Shown here: one piece after another, positions 1 to 10,449 of the stretch
How positions within the stretch are numbered: position 1 is the stretch's first letter
How the letters are laid out: each line of letters starts with the position of its first letter
Assembly (NCBI GenBank): GCA_017311185.1
Contig: JAESUZ010000346.1
Location: forward strand, 806,001-870,000
Length of the DNA stretch: 64,000 bases
Reading direction: 5' to 3'
Source of the DNA: Proteles cristata cristata
Lineage: Eukaryota > Chordata > Mammalia > Carnivora > Hyaenidae
Made by a program: the position numbers and the translations under genes
The notes under the pieces: model-generated
Told to the model about the DNA's origin: nothing
Databases searched by the model: none
Seen by the model: only the letters and a program-made list of their open reading frames with translations

Positions 1-253
1 ACTCCCAAAGCAGCCGAGGGTCTGCCCGAAGGCCTGGGCTCGGATCTCCACCTCTCCTTGCCCGCCTGACCTGACCTGACCCATCTCTGGGTGCCCTGGG
101 AATGCCTGAGACTCCTCCGTCTGGACTCTGTGCTCAGCTGGCCCTCTCCTCCCAGACGCAGCCAGCTCCAGTGAGATCCTGAGATCCTGGACACATCCCA
201 GTCCTCCTTGAGCCTCTGTTCCTCTCTGGAACATTCTTCGCTCAATCTCATCC

Positions 254-1850
254 ATGATCACAGGAATTCAGTGGGAAAACACCTTGCTTCGAGAACCCAG
301 AGCGTGGTCGTGTAGCCTGTATCTCGCCTCCCAGATGTTTTATCAGGGGTCTATAAAAAGAATCCTCAGATGCGATATTCCACAGGCAGAAATATGGACT
401 GTTAGCAACATCATATTCTGCTGTTTCACATCCAATTCATCTGAAGAGTCCACTCATCCCTCTCTTTCTCTCTCTCGGGGACAAGAGGGAAAAAAGTTGC
501 TTTCGTGCTTCCAAGATTGTCGTAATCTGCCCTGGAGAGAACACAGGGGCATGAGTTATTAGCTCTGTTTTATACTCGAGGCAACCATATCTCTGAGACA
601 TTAACCGGCTCACCATGTCGCCGGGCTCGAGGGGCCTCGCGAAGCAGAGCCAAGCCCGTCACTGTCCATCCCCAGAGAAGAGCTCCCCCTCCCCCCCACT
701 GTCCTGCCCCACCTCCTAGAGCACTCCGGCTGCCTTCTGTCGGCAGTCACATAATTTGGACCAAATGCAGACCAACCCCTCAGGACGGTAAATGTCGAGG
801 AAGCCTCCACAATTCAACCGAGTGGGGTCAAAATGATTGAAAATCTGCCCCTTCCCAGTGAAGATCCAAACAAAAGCAGCAGCGAATGACCTAGCCTTCT
901 ATCATTCTGGCAACAGAGGCTTCTGGGGACAGGCGTGTGCGCAAGAGATTGCTGCACGCTGGGTCTCTTCACCTCTGCTCTGAAAAACCAGCTGCTGGTA
1001 CAAAGGCAGAAGCATCTCGATTTCCAGGGGCAGTGATGAGAGCGCCCCACGCACTGGAAAGAATGAACATCCTTGAGGTCACCCCCACACCTCCTGCTTT
1101 GCGGCAACGAGCACACCCACCCTTTGTGGCTGGCTGCCTGGCGGTCACCTCCGTCCCGCGAAGATGTTGGTCAGTATCCAAATGACCCCTCTACTTGGAC
1201 GCCTTCAGCTCGGCTCAGCCTGGAGACCGTTGCTACGTGTGGGGAAGGCATTTCCCCCAAGCACTGAGTGTAATAGCAGGCGGCAAGAAGGCCATGCATG
1301 CCAGGGGACATCTCTGCGGACCCGGCTTCTGGGTTATTGAAAAGAGAACAACGGTGCATCTGGCCAGGACTGAAACCTTCCAGTGGAGAGGCGGAGAAGC
1401 TGTGGGGTGGGGAAATGCAGGTCCTTCTGGAAGAAAAGGAAGGGTAGCAGTGCCCAAGTTGGGTGTTCAAGGGTCTTGTCTGAACCAAGAGAGGCAAGAA
1501 ATGATGGGAGGAAGAGAAACACAGCCCCTGAGGTCAGACAGACGTGATTTCACGGCGCCTCCCCGATACCACGGTACCTCTCTGGGAGGTCTCTCCTCCC
1601 TGAGCCCCTGGCTCCTTATGTCAATCAAATGCACAAATAATTGTCCCTGCTTCTATGGGGAGGGTGCACTGAGGCCTGCATATACAGTGTGAGAATGTCC
1701 CTGAGTTGCCTCTAGTGCTGAGTCCGTGATGGCCATCAGCAGCAGCGTTCTCAGGCAGAGGCCCGTGAAGATGTTAACGAAATGTCTACAGATGGCAGAA
1801 GGCCTGATGTGTTGTGTTGATCAGTAAAACTGGAAGTCACATGTGACTTT
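254..1850. other. Non-coding stretch, no gene seen
   Basis: Unique or highly diverged sequence. The open frames here (such as 254-562 and 1195-1692) show no recognisable domain, no splice-supported exon structure and overlap other frames of similar length. The first ~250 bases are likewise unremarkable. Confidence 0.6.
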
Positions 1851-1868
1851 AGAAACCCAACATCTGCA

Positions 1869-2089
1869 GGACGCCTGGGTGGCTCAGTCGGTTAAGTGTC
1901 TGACTTCCGCTCACGTCATGATCCCACGGTTTGTGAGTTCGAATCCTTCATCAGGCTCTGTGCTGACAGCTCGGAGCCTGGAGCCTTCTTCGGATTCTGT
2001 GTCTCCCTCTCTCTCTGCCCCTCCCCTGCTCATGCTCTGTCTCTGTCTCTGTCTCTCTCTAAAAAATAAATAAACATTAAAAAAAAAAA
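1869..2089 (+). mobile_element. CAN SINE (felid SINEC type), full length
   Basis: Head ACGCCTGGGTGGCTCAG, CT-rich body and AATAAATAAACATTAAA tail. Flanked by a 15-bp target-site duplication, GAAACCCAACATCTG (1852-1866) and GAAATCCAACATCTG (2090-2104), with one mismatch. Confidence 0.95.
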
Positions 2090-2161
2090 GAAATCCAACA
2101 TCTGGTAGGCCCGACCTACCAAAAAGTTGCTTCCATTGGTCAAGACTATCAAAGGGGGAGT

Positions 2162-2515
2162 CATAGACTGAATCATGTCCACCTCTGAAATTCATTTGTT
2201 GAAGCCCTAACCCCTACATGCCTGTATTTGGAGATAGGGCCTTTCAGGAGGTAACTGAGGTGAAATGAGGTCATAAGGACGGGGCCCTCATCTGATAGGA
2301 CTGGTGTCCTGAAGAGGAAGAGACACTGGAGTCCCTGCATGCAGAGGAAGGGCCTGTGAAACAAGGAGAAGAGGCAGCTGTCTGCAAGTCAGGAAACCAG
2401 ACCTCTCACCACCTTGATCTTGGACTCCCAGCCCCCAGAACTGAGAAAATAAAGGTCTGTCCTTTAAGCCACCCAATCCATAATGCTTTATTTTGGCCAT
2501 GCTGACCAAAGTAAG
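2162..2515 (+). mobile_element. MaLR-type LTR (ERVL-MaLR, MST/MLT1-like)
   Basis: Begins with a TAGACTGAATCATGTCC-type end. It continues through GAAGCCCTAACCCC, GGAGATAGGGCCTTT and TGGTGTCCTGAAGAGGAAGAG to AATAAAGGTCTGTCCTTTAAGCC. These are the landmarks of ancient MaLR solitary LTRs. No internal retroviral genes are present. Confidence 0.75.
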
Positions 2516-2754
2516 GGGCCATCAGTCCCATCTGTCACTTGCTTTGTAAGAGTCGTCTTCCTGCCCAGTGGCTGCCTCGGGATGGCCCTCAGGGCTCAGA
2601 GCATCTCGTACATGTGGGTGACCCGCAGCATGACCCGAAGGCGAGTGTCCAAGGGAGAGGTCACCTGCGGACCTTCTCAGGACAGTCAGCAAGTAAGAGA
2701 AACACTGCGTTGAGAACTGGGTTCACAGAAAGTCGTCCTTTCCCTACTTCCCAG

Positions 2755-3155
2755 AGTGGGCTCCATGGTGGCCCCCAAAACATGTGTCCGCATCTAAGCC
2801 CTGGGAACCTCTGAATGTAACTGTATAAGGAAAAAATGTCTCTGCAGATGTCAGGGTGAGGTCATCTTGGATGGGGGTGGGGCTAAATGCAATGAAAGTG
2901 TCCTTATGAGAAAGAGGAGGAGATGCGACACAGAGACAGGGAGAGGGAGCTGGCCATGCACCAGTGCAGGCAGGGACGGGCGTGATGCAGCCCTGAGCCG
3001 AGGGTCCCTAGGGCCCTTGGACGCCGGAAGTAAGCAACACGGCCTCCCCTAGCGCCTTCAGGGGGGCATATCCCCACCAGCACCTTGACTTCAGTCTTCT
3101 GGCCTCCAGAGCCATGAGAGAATACAGCTCTCTTGTTTTAAGTCGCCGAGTTTGC
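2755..3155 (+). mobile_element. MLT1-like solitary LTR
   Basis: Landmarks in order: TGGCCCCCAAAACATGTG, TCTGCAGATGTCAGGGTGAGG, AGTGTCCTTATGAGAAAGAG, CACCTTGACTTCAGTC and TCTTGTTTTAAGTCGCCGAG. Diverged and non-coding. Confidence 0.8.
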
Positions 3156-3329
3156 GGTAAGGAAGCCCGTAGGCCTCCTCATTCCCTACGTCAATCCCTA
3201 AGCTCAGAGTGATAGACACGCAACACGGTGAGTAGCACATAACATCGTAACACGGAGTTCCTGGTGACCACAGTTCTGGCTTCCCGAGGATTTGCTCCGT
3301 GTAGACACTGGGGGAAGCATATTGCATCC

Positions 3330-3420
3330 ATTCTCTTTTCAGGCGAAGAAAAGGAAGCTCAGGAAGGTTAGGAGATGTGCCCAAGGTCGCGAAGCCTACA
3401 TCTGACAGTTCAAGTATGTC
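3330..3420 (-). repeat. MIR fragment
   Basis: Matches the antisense MIR core: GAAGCTCAGGAAGGTTAGGAG followed by TGCCCAAGGTCGCGAAGCC. Short and diverged. Confidence 0.5.
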
Positions 3421-3960
3421 ATGACCTGACGGGATAGTGCCGGGGCGAGAACTGAGTCAGCCCGACTCCAAAGCCAGCGGGCGCTGAATCAAGTGCACAG
3501 GCGAAGGCAACAAACTGTCCGTAAGCCCCAACCCGGGGCTCAGTGATGACAATGGCGTCAGGATCACGAACCCCAGCACAGCCAAGGAAGCGGTGGCTCG
3601 TTACGGTTTGCAGCGATAGGATGTCATCCCAGTGAACAGTAAGGGTCTGGGCAAGAGCGTCACGCCAACCCCTGGTCACACTGCAGGAGCCCAATCAGTC
3701 TGCAAAAATCCGGTTCCGGAGCCCCGGCAGCCCCTCCCAGCTGTCCGCTGCTGACGCTGCAGAGCGACCCACCCGCAACACGGTTAAGGGCAAGGAGAGG
3801 CAGGTGCACACAGACACCCCCCCACCCCGCCCAGGAAGGACAACCATAAACCCAGGGTGAGAGACTCGCACTCATTTATTCACTCACTCATTCATTCTAC
3901 AGATCTCTCCCAGCTCCTACAAATAGAAGTAACAACTTCTAACTAGTCTGTACACTCTTT

Positions 3961-4142
3961 TTTTTTTATAACTTTATGTATTTATGTTGGTGGGGGAGGG
4001 GCAGAGAGGGAGAGAGAATCCCAAGCAGGCCCGGCTGACAGCTCAGAGCCTGACACGGTGCTCAAACTCGTAAACCGTGGGATCATGACCTGAGCCACAT
4101 CAAGAGTCAGACGCTTAACCAACTGAGCCTCCCAGGCGCCTC
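3961..4142 (-). mobile_element. CAN SINE, first of a serial pair
   Basis: Antisense SINE with a tail at the left and head ...CTGAGCCTCCCAGGCGCC at the right. A 17-bp direct repeat TAGTCTGTACACTCTTT lies at 3944-3960 and again at 4174-4190. A further ~30 bases (CTACTGCCTCTGG plus T-rich) sit between the head and the right repeat. Confidence 0.9.
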
Positions 4143-4190
4143 CTACTGCCTCTGGTTTTTTTCTTTTCTTTTTTAGTCTGTACACTCTTT

Positions 4191-4423
4191 ATTTTTTTTT
4201 TTAATTTTTTTTAATGTTTTTTTTTTTTTTTTTATTTCTAGGAGAGAGAGAGAGCAGTGAGCAGGGGAGGGTCAGAGAGAGAGGGAGTCACAGACTGAAA
4301 CAGGCTCCAGGCTCTGAGCTGGCAGTCAGCACAGAGCCCGACGCGGGGCTCGAACCCACGAACCGCGAGATCATGACCCAAGCGAAAGTCGGACGCTTAA
4401 CCGACTAAGCCACCCAGGCGCCC
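4191..4423 (-). mobile_element. CAN SINE, young subfamily, second of a serial pair
   Basis: Antisense copy of the TTTCTAGGAGAGAG / GGCAGTCAGCACAG / CTTAACCGACTAAGCC subfamily. The target motif CTGTACACTCTTT occurs on its left (4178-4190) and right (4424-4436), so it entered the duplication left by the neighbouring SINE. Confidence 0.93.
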
Positions 4424-4439
4424 CTGTACACTCTTTAAT

Positions 4440-4640
4440 CCCTAATATCAACATCTAAGACCCTGCTTGACACAGGGTAGATGCTTAGTAAATGTTGTCT
4501 GAGCTCAACTAAATTTACAGAAGGAGAAACTGGGAATCTTATCCAAGTTCAAACACGGGACTAGAATGCAGAGCTTCTGAACCAGAGGCCAGTGACCACT
4601 TCCTGCTTCCTGTCCCCTGACAGCTCTGGAAGACGGATGG
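4440..4640. repeat. MIR-like fragment
   Basis: CCTGCTTGACACAGGGTAGATGC and TTAGTAAATGTTGTCTGA resemble the MIR 3' end. The following AAATTTACAGAAGGAGAAACTGG resembles a second, antisense MIR core. Weak match. Confidence 0.4.
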
Positions 4641-5075
4641 GACTTCAGGAGCAGGACCAGGCATTCAGGAAGAGGCATCCCTGACAGAGGGAACTGCCCG
4701 CACGGACAGATGCCCAAAGGTGGGGGAAACGGTGAGTCAAGTCTGGGGGCAGGACCCACCCAGCCTGCCTGGTCACCGGCCTCTCTCCTCCCCCCTCAGG
4801 GACTACACACCCAACTCTCGGAGCTGCAAAGAGTTTTAGATGCTTTTCCTGTAAATGTCATCCTGTAACATTTCCAGAAGAAAAATAATGGAAATTTCCT
4901 AAGTTCAAAATAGTCCTGTTTTTCCCTTGCTGCCTTTCACAGATCCTAAAATGCAATGCGATGTGGAAACACTAGCTGTGGGGTAGGAAAGAAAAAGTCC
5001 CAGGCACCTTAAGTGTCATTATAAAAAACTACAGGACGAGACAGATTTAGGGGACATCGTGTTAGGGCCGAGCAG

Positions 5076-5745
5076 GTGTATTCCTTTCCTAGGGCTGCTA
5101 CAAGAAGTTACGCAGGGGTGCCTGGGTGGCTTAGTCAGTGAAGCGTCCGACTTTCGCTTAGGTCATGATCCCGCGGTTCGTGGGTTCGAGCCCCGCGTCG
5201 GGCTCTGTGCTGACTGCCAGCTCAGAGCCTGGAGCCTGCTTCAGTCTGTGACTCCCTCTCTCTCTGACCCTCCCCTGCTCACGCTGTCTCTCTCTCTCTC
5301 TCTCCTAGAAATAAATAAAGCATTAAAAAAAAAAAAGAAGTTACGCGAACTTGGCGGCTTAAAACAACAGAAAGCTCTTTTATCTTCTAGTTCTGGAGAG
5401 CAGAAGTCTCCAGTTTAAGTGTTGGCAGGGTCACGGTACCTCGAAGCTTCTTGGGGAGAACGCCTCCTTGCCTCTTCCAGCTCCGGGTGGCTCCGGGCAC
5501 TCCTTAGCTGGTGAGAGCCTCAGTCCATGGGGCCTTCTCCCTGGTGGGTCTTTCTCTTTCTCTTAGAAGAACACCAGTCATCAGATATAGTGCCCACCCT
5601 AAATCCAAGATGATTTCACCTTGATATCTTTAACTTAATTGCACCTACAAAGACCTTTTTTCCAAATAAGGTCAACGTTCACTAGTTCCGGGGGTGAGGA
5701 CATGGACATGTCTTTTGGGGAACACAATGTAGCCCCACTATAGGT
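5076..5745 (-). mobile_element. MLT1-like LTR split by a SINE
   Basis: Antisense MaLR LTR. Part one is GTATTCCTTTCCTAGGGCTG at 5078-5113. After the SINE it resumes with GGCGGCTTAAAACAACAGAAA and runs through CTTGCCTCTTCCAGCTCC and TTTCCAAATAAGGTCAACG to ~5745. The SINE separates two colinear halves, so the LTR is older. Confidence 0.85.
5114..5334 (+). mobile_element. CAN SINE (young subfamily) inside an MLT1 LTR
   Basis: Head GTGCCTGGGTGGCTTAGTCAG, TGACTGCCAGCTCAGAGCC, tail CTCCTAGAAATAAATAAAG. Perfect 12-bp target-site duplication AAGAAGTTACGC at 5102-5113 and 5335-5346. Confidence 0.96.
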
Positions 5746-6035
5746 AAAGACAAACGAGGTCCCATACCTGTGGAGGCTCTACGCTTTCGTCAAAGGCCAC
5801 AAACGGAATGTCCCACAAACGCTTCTAAGAGTCAGTCAGCTCTGTGGCCTGCGTTGTAAGGGAGCCCGTAACACACATAAGGCAGGGGCCTTATGTCTCT
5901 GGCTGGACCAGCGACCGGACTGGGTGCTTCTGTCATTCTAAGAGGCAAGACAGACGTGACAGAGGCCAAACAAAAGAGGTAAAGAATGTCGGAGCTGACA
6001 GGGACACTGCCGGGTACAATCTAAAGTCCTTATGC

Positions 6036-6243
6036 TCCGAGCGCCTGGGTGATCCAGTCGGTTAAGCGTCTGACTCATGATCTCTGCTCAGGTCATGATC
6101 TCACAGTTCGTGAGTTGAAACCTCACATCGGGCTCTGGGCGCACAGTGCGGAGCCTGCTTGGGATTCTCTCTCTCCTCTCTCTCTGCCCCTCCGCCGCTC
6201 GTGCTCTCTCTTAAAATAAAGAAGACTTTAAAAACTAATAAAA
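6036..6243 (+). mobile_element. CAN SINE, diverged
   Basis: Head GAGCGCCTGGGTGATCCAGTC, then GGTCATGATCTCACAGTTCG and a tail CTCTCTTAAAATAAAGAAG. The flanking AAAGTCCTT (6023-6031) and AAAGGTCTT (6244-6252) are a likely imperfect duplication. Confidence 0.88.
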
Positions 6244-6364
6244 TAAAGGTCTTGGGCCATCAGGGACTTTGATCAACACGTGGTCACAGGACCCATGACA
6301 CAGACTGTGCACTTTCATCAAATTCTGTGACTCTGTCAGCAATGCTGCTTGGTGGCTAAGGCGG

Positions 6365-6445
6365 GACTGATGACTACCCCTTACAGATGGGGAAACTGAG
6401 GCCTAGAGGTTGAGCATGGCGGCCACGTCCCCCTGAGGCAGGAAG
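6365..6445 (-). repeat. MIR fragment
   Basis: TTACAGATGGGGAAACTGAGGC followed by AGAGGTTGAG matches the antisense MIR core. Confidence 0.6.
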
Positions 6446-6703
6446 TGGCTGAGGCCTAACTTCTGACCGCCACTCCTGTATTCTCTCCACTCCATCCCTC
6501 CGCCCCCCCCCCCAGCCTGCTCTCCCTCCCCCCCACCCCTGCGATTTCCAAGCCTGCCTTTGTAATGATGAGCAGTGGCAGACAGGGAGGAGGATGTCTG
6601 GGGCTGAGCCACCAGGGCCCAAGTCGCAGGAGCGCAGATGCCGATGCTCTCCTGGGCTCTGTCACCCTGCGCCCAGCTCCGCTCTCCACCGGACTTGCCC
6701 TTT

Positions 6704-6917
6704 TTTTAATTTTGTTTTTTTTTTTTATTTCTAGGAGAGAGAGAGAGACAGCGTGAGCAGGGGAGGGTCAGAGAGAGGAGTCACAGATTGAAACAGGCTC
6801 CAGGCTCCGAGCTGGCAGTCAGCACAGAGCCCGACGCGGGGCTTGAACCCACGAACCGCGAGATCATGACCTAAGCGAAAGTCGGGCGCTTAACCGACTA
6901 AGCCACCCAGGTGTCCC
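6704..6917 (-). mobile_element. CAN SINE (young subfamily), first of a complex insertion
   Basis: Antisense, TTTATTTCTAGGAGAGAGAG at the left, ...CCGACTAAGCCACCCAGGTG at the right. It is directly followed by a truncated second SINE, and the target motif GGACTTGCC(C)TTT flanks the combined block. Confidence 0.92.
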
Positions 6918-6997
6918 CCTTTTTTTTTAAATTTTTTTTTCTTTATTTATTTCTAGGAGAGAGAGAGAGACAGCGTGAGCAGGAGAGGGTCAGAGAG
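6918..6997 (-). mobile_element. 5'-truncated CAN SINE tail
   Basis: Only the tail and the GAGAGAGAC...GGTCAGAGAG part are present; the tRNA-derived head is missing. The copy ends abruptly at ACTTGCCTTTTGAGC, which is target-like flanking DNA. Confidence 0.85.
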
Positions 6998-7053
6998 ACT
7001 TGCCTTTTGAGCTCCAGGAAGGCCACTGGACTTGCCTTTTGAGCTCCAGGAAG
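6998..7053 (+). repeat. Tandem 24-bp duplication at a SINE edge
   Basis: The 24-base unit starting ACTTGCCTTTTGAGCTCC occurs at 6998-7021 and exactly again at 7030-7053. The 8-base spacer GCCACTGG resembles the sequence left of the SINE block (CCACCGG at 6685-6691). It appears to have formed during or after the SINE insertions. Confidence 0.85.
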
Positions 7054-7059
7054 AGCAGC

Positions 7060-9450
7060 GAGTCAAGCGGAGGAAAACCCTTCCTGTCCTCTGGCCTGGC
7101 GCCCGCTGGGACAGGCAGCTCCAGCCTCCCCTCCATGCTGCAGCGGCCACAGGTGGCTGAGGACGCCACCCACCCGCCGCCGCCCTTCCCCTGGGCCCGC
7201 GAGCTCAGGCTGGCAGGCAGAGCTGAGTGGCTGCTCCTGGGCTGTGCCTTATCTGGAAGGAAGTTCAGTCTATTCAAGGTGGCTGCTTCCTTGTAGCCTG
7301 CTGTGGACCCCTCACCCTGTCACCCTGTTCTCACTCACAGCCTTAGGGCTACGCCCCACCCCTTGTGATGGGCCCCAGGGAGAGGCTGCGAGCGGAGATG
7401 CGGAGATCCGTCGGGTGGCAAAGGCCTTGCAGATACTCACCGTCTTCATCATCAAGCTGAGCTGTGCCCATTCCCTGAGATGAAGCGGCTGAAAAATAAA
7501 TCTGTGCCAGTGAGTTACTGTAAGTTCCCTCAGGTTTACCTTCTGCCGGAGGTTTTGAATCAAGATGATTCCCTTTGATATGGAAAGGGGGAGATTCTAT
7601 GTCAATGCCATGGACCTCCGTACAGCCGCCGGGAGCAACCCATCTGGGGCGAATGTGTTCCCTGAAACATTAGACTCTCACGGTCACTGGCAAACTCAAA
7701 GCTTGATTTATTTGGGGGAGGGAGACATCATGACAGCCGGAGTCTGTATGAAGTCGAAGCACATCCAAGGGTCTTTATAAACTCTTAGAATGCACAAGGG
7801 ATCAGGCCAAGGTCTCTGAGGCGTGAGAAAGCCTAGAGTGATCCAAGAAGGCTGCCTGGAGGAGGCTGCAAGTGGAGGATTTTGTCACCAGGAAGGACAG
7901 GCGTCTGGGTCTTGCTTCTTGCTGAAACCAACATGCTGCCACACCCAGGAAGAGCGGCTACGATCACAGGAGCAGACAGAGACAGATACACACGGAAAGT
8001 TCCAGAGCTGGACCAGAGCTGGAGACTTCTGCTCTTCCACTCTTCTCTTCCTGGCTGTGTGATCTCAGGAAAGCGGCTGGATGCCTTTGATCCAGTTCCC
8101 CCTCTGTAAAATGGGAAGAACAGACCCCACAGGCCCACATCCCATGGTTGCTATAGAGACAGAGTTAACGGCCGTGAAGAAGGTTGTGTAAGCTGCTGCA
8201 CGCGTGCCTGGGACAGATCCCGTGGGGTGGGACTGGTGCCTGGGGCCGGAGAGGGACTTGGAGCATAGAGGAGGCGGTGGAGATGGGGGAGCCTTGACGT
8301 GTCCGCTGCCCCAAAATTACAGCATCTGGAAAAGTCACTTTGATGAACTCAACTACCCGCCACAAATCACTGTATTTTAAAATCCCTTCCAAAACAAAAC
8401 AAAACAAAACAAAAAGCCCTTCTCAGCAGCAGGCTCCCAGTGGGACACAGTTTTCTCTGCTCTGATAGAAGAGGGAGAGGGTGCCGAGCAGATGCTGACG
8501 AGACACGGCCCCTCCCCCACCCCCCGTGGCTGGCAGTGGACGTGAATCATTCGCGTTGTGAGCATAACGCTGGCCATCTCTTCGTCTGTCTTCCGGCGGG
8601 GAAACTGATTCTGCAGGTTCCTTTTAAAATAGTGACCTGAGCTCCGTACGTGCCCGGCTGGATGCCCACCATGCTGCTGCCTTCAGTGCCTCCCAGGCGC
8701 TGCCCTGCCAAACCCCCACCCTGCTGGCTCACCTCCACCCCTGCCTGCCCACCCGGCTGGCCCCTCCTCCCGAAGGCTCTCCCCCACTCCCCACCCACGC
8801 ATCACCATGTGCCTCAAAGCTGTGGCTCCAATGATCCACTCTCAGAAGCTTCTAGAACCCTGCGTCTGCCCCACCACAGAATTCCGTGGATCCCCACTCC
8901 ACCCCAGGCAGATCATGTAGTATCCGAGCAGCCTGATTCCCATGCTAATGAGGATGGAAGCTCTACTGTTTCCATTTGTGACTCAACTCAGCACAAGGCC
9001 TGCCTGGCACTCAGCAGGGGCCTTGGGGGCGCGGGGGGAGTCAGCCTCCTCTCTGGTCTCCCTGCTGCCACCATACCTGCCTGTCGTGGTGCTTTGGCTC
9101 TGCCTAGCCAAATGCTAACTCCCCTGCAACAAACACTTCCTCAGGAAGCCTTCTGTGGTTCCAGCTATCTTCCCTCTTGGTGTCCTAGCCAATGCTAACT
9201 TGGCTTCTAAAATTATTTCTTGCACATCACTGAGAAAGCAGCAGGCCTGATGCCAGGCATCAGAAACCATATTGTGTTTGACGAGATCCGCCTTATACCC
9301 TACCCTCTGGCCCAGGAGTCCCATCACAGGGCCCTAAGGCGGAGCTGAAACCACAGAGAAAGGAAAGGAAGCATTAGGCAAATAGGTGCAAATCCTCATT
9401 CCATCCCTTATTTGCCAAAATTTTCATCTTTGGTTTAAACTCTAAACTTC
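7060..9450. other. Non-coding flank, mostly unique sequence
   Basis: No exon-like structure. It includes a MIR near 8020-8200, a short AAAAC repeat at 8394-8414 and a C-rich, Pro-coding frame at 8650-9198 with no domain. This marks the start of the SINE-free zone that extends to 27.05 kb. Confidence 0.6.
8020..8205 (+). repeat. MIR SINE
   Basis: CTGGCTGTGTGATCTCAGG...CCCCCTCTGTAAAATGGGAAG matches the MIR core in sense orientation. Confidence 0.7.
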
Positions 9451-9454
9451 AGAC

Positions 9455-9672
9455 CAGGGGTCAGCAGTGTTATTCTGTGAAAGACCCGACAGCAGATAGT
9501 TTCCATTTTTTGCGAGTCCTATAGCCTCTACTGCAACTATTCAAGTCCCCCTTTACAAGGGAAAGCCACCATAGACAAATACATAAATGAACCAGGCACA
9601 GCTGTGTTCCAATAAAACTTTATTGACAAAACAGGCAGCGGGCCAGATCGGCCCATGGGCTGCAGCCTGCCC
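9455..9672 (-). mobile_element. hAT-Charlie non-autonomous DNA transposon (MER20-like)
   Basis: Inverted termini CAGGGGTCAGCAG at the left and GCCCATGGGCTGCAGCC at the right. The interior includes TTCCAATAAAACTTTATTGAC and CACCATAGACAAATACATAAATG. Length ~218 bp fits the family. The exact subfamily name is from memory. Confidence 0.75.
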
Positions 9673-10004
9673 CACCCCCTTCCGCTCTGGAGGATTACTG
9701 GAGATGGCATTTAATCCCCTCACTACACAGACCTCAGACCGTGCTGTAAAATATCCCAAATCCTGCCCCAGCCCGAGCACCCTTGTCTCTCCTCAGCAAA
9801 CTTTGTTTTCATCCTGGTACTTAGCACTGTCTGAAATCACAACCTATTTGGTGGGTGACTGTCTCCTCCCCTAGAAAGCAAATTCTAGGAGGGCATGCAT
9901 AGGTTGTCTCTCCAGCAACCAGAACAGCACTGGGCAGAAACCGGGCACCTTTTGAAAATTTGCAGCCTGAAGGGAGGACATCCTCATTACTATTGCTTTG
10001 TCGA

Positions 10005-10110
10005 AGGTCTCCTGTAAACATTTTGTTTGATTATATGCTTATGACCATTATTATGATGCTGATATATTGACTGTGATTAATCGCTGGCATTTGCAAAACC
10101 CGCAGGTGAC
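10005..10110. promoter_or_regulatory. Candidate downstream regulatory block of GSC
   Basis: An AT-rich, repeat-free segment ~6.6 kb downstream of the GSC polyA signal. It contains forkhead core TGTAAACA (10013-10020) and GATTAATC (10075-10082), an inverted pair of K50-homeodomain half-sites of the kind GSC and OTX proteins prefer. Regulatory function is inferred. Confidence 0.3.
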
Positions 10111-10139
10111 TTTCAGGTGCCGAGGGGAAAAAATCATCA

Positions 10140-10245
10140 ACCTGTTTTGCAAAGGAGGGGGCTGAAGCTTCAAGGTGACATTGCCTGCTGACAGTGCCTG
10201 GGCAGAGATTCGAACCCAGCCCTCCTGGCTGGTTCTTATTAAGAA
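10140..10245 (-). repeat. MIR fragment
   Basis: GAGATTCGAACCCAGCCCTCC preceded by a diverged AAGGTGACATTGCC matches the antisense MIR 5' part. Confidence 0.5.
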
Positions 10246-10449
10246 AGTCTGGCAGAGAGAGAACTGCACTCGGGGTCTAAGATTCAAACGTCATTTCACC
10301 TTGTGGTTTATGGTGACAATAATCCCAGCTTCACAGGGGCCTGGATGGGATTAATTGAGTACAGATGGCAACAGAAGGACAGCATGGACCAGACACAGGA
10401 CACAAGCTGTCGAGGCAGCCACTGTTATGTGACAGTAACCACCTCCACC

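Noticed and set aside
1195..1692. 165-residue plus-strand frame
   Set aside because: No recognisable domain or homologue, no exon signals, and competing frames on the other strand.
8650..9198. 182-residue Pro-rich plus-strand frame
   Set aside because: Low-complexity C-rich DNA without stops; no signal peptide pattern or domain.
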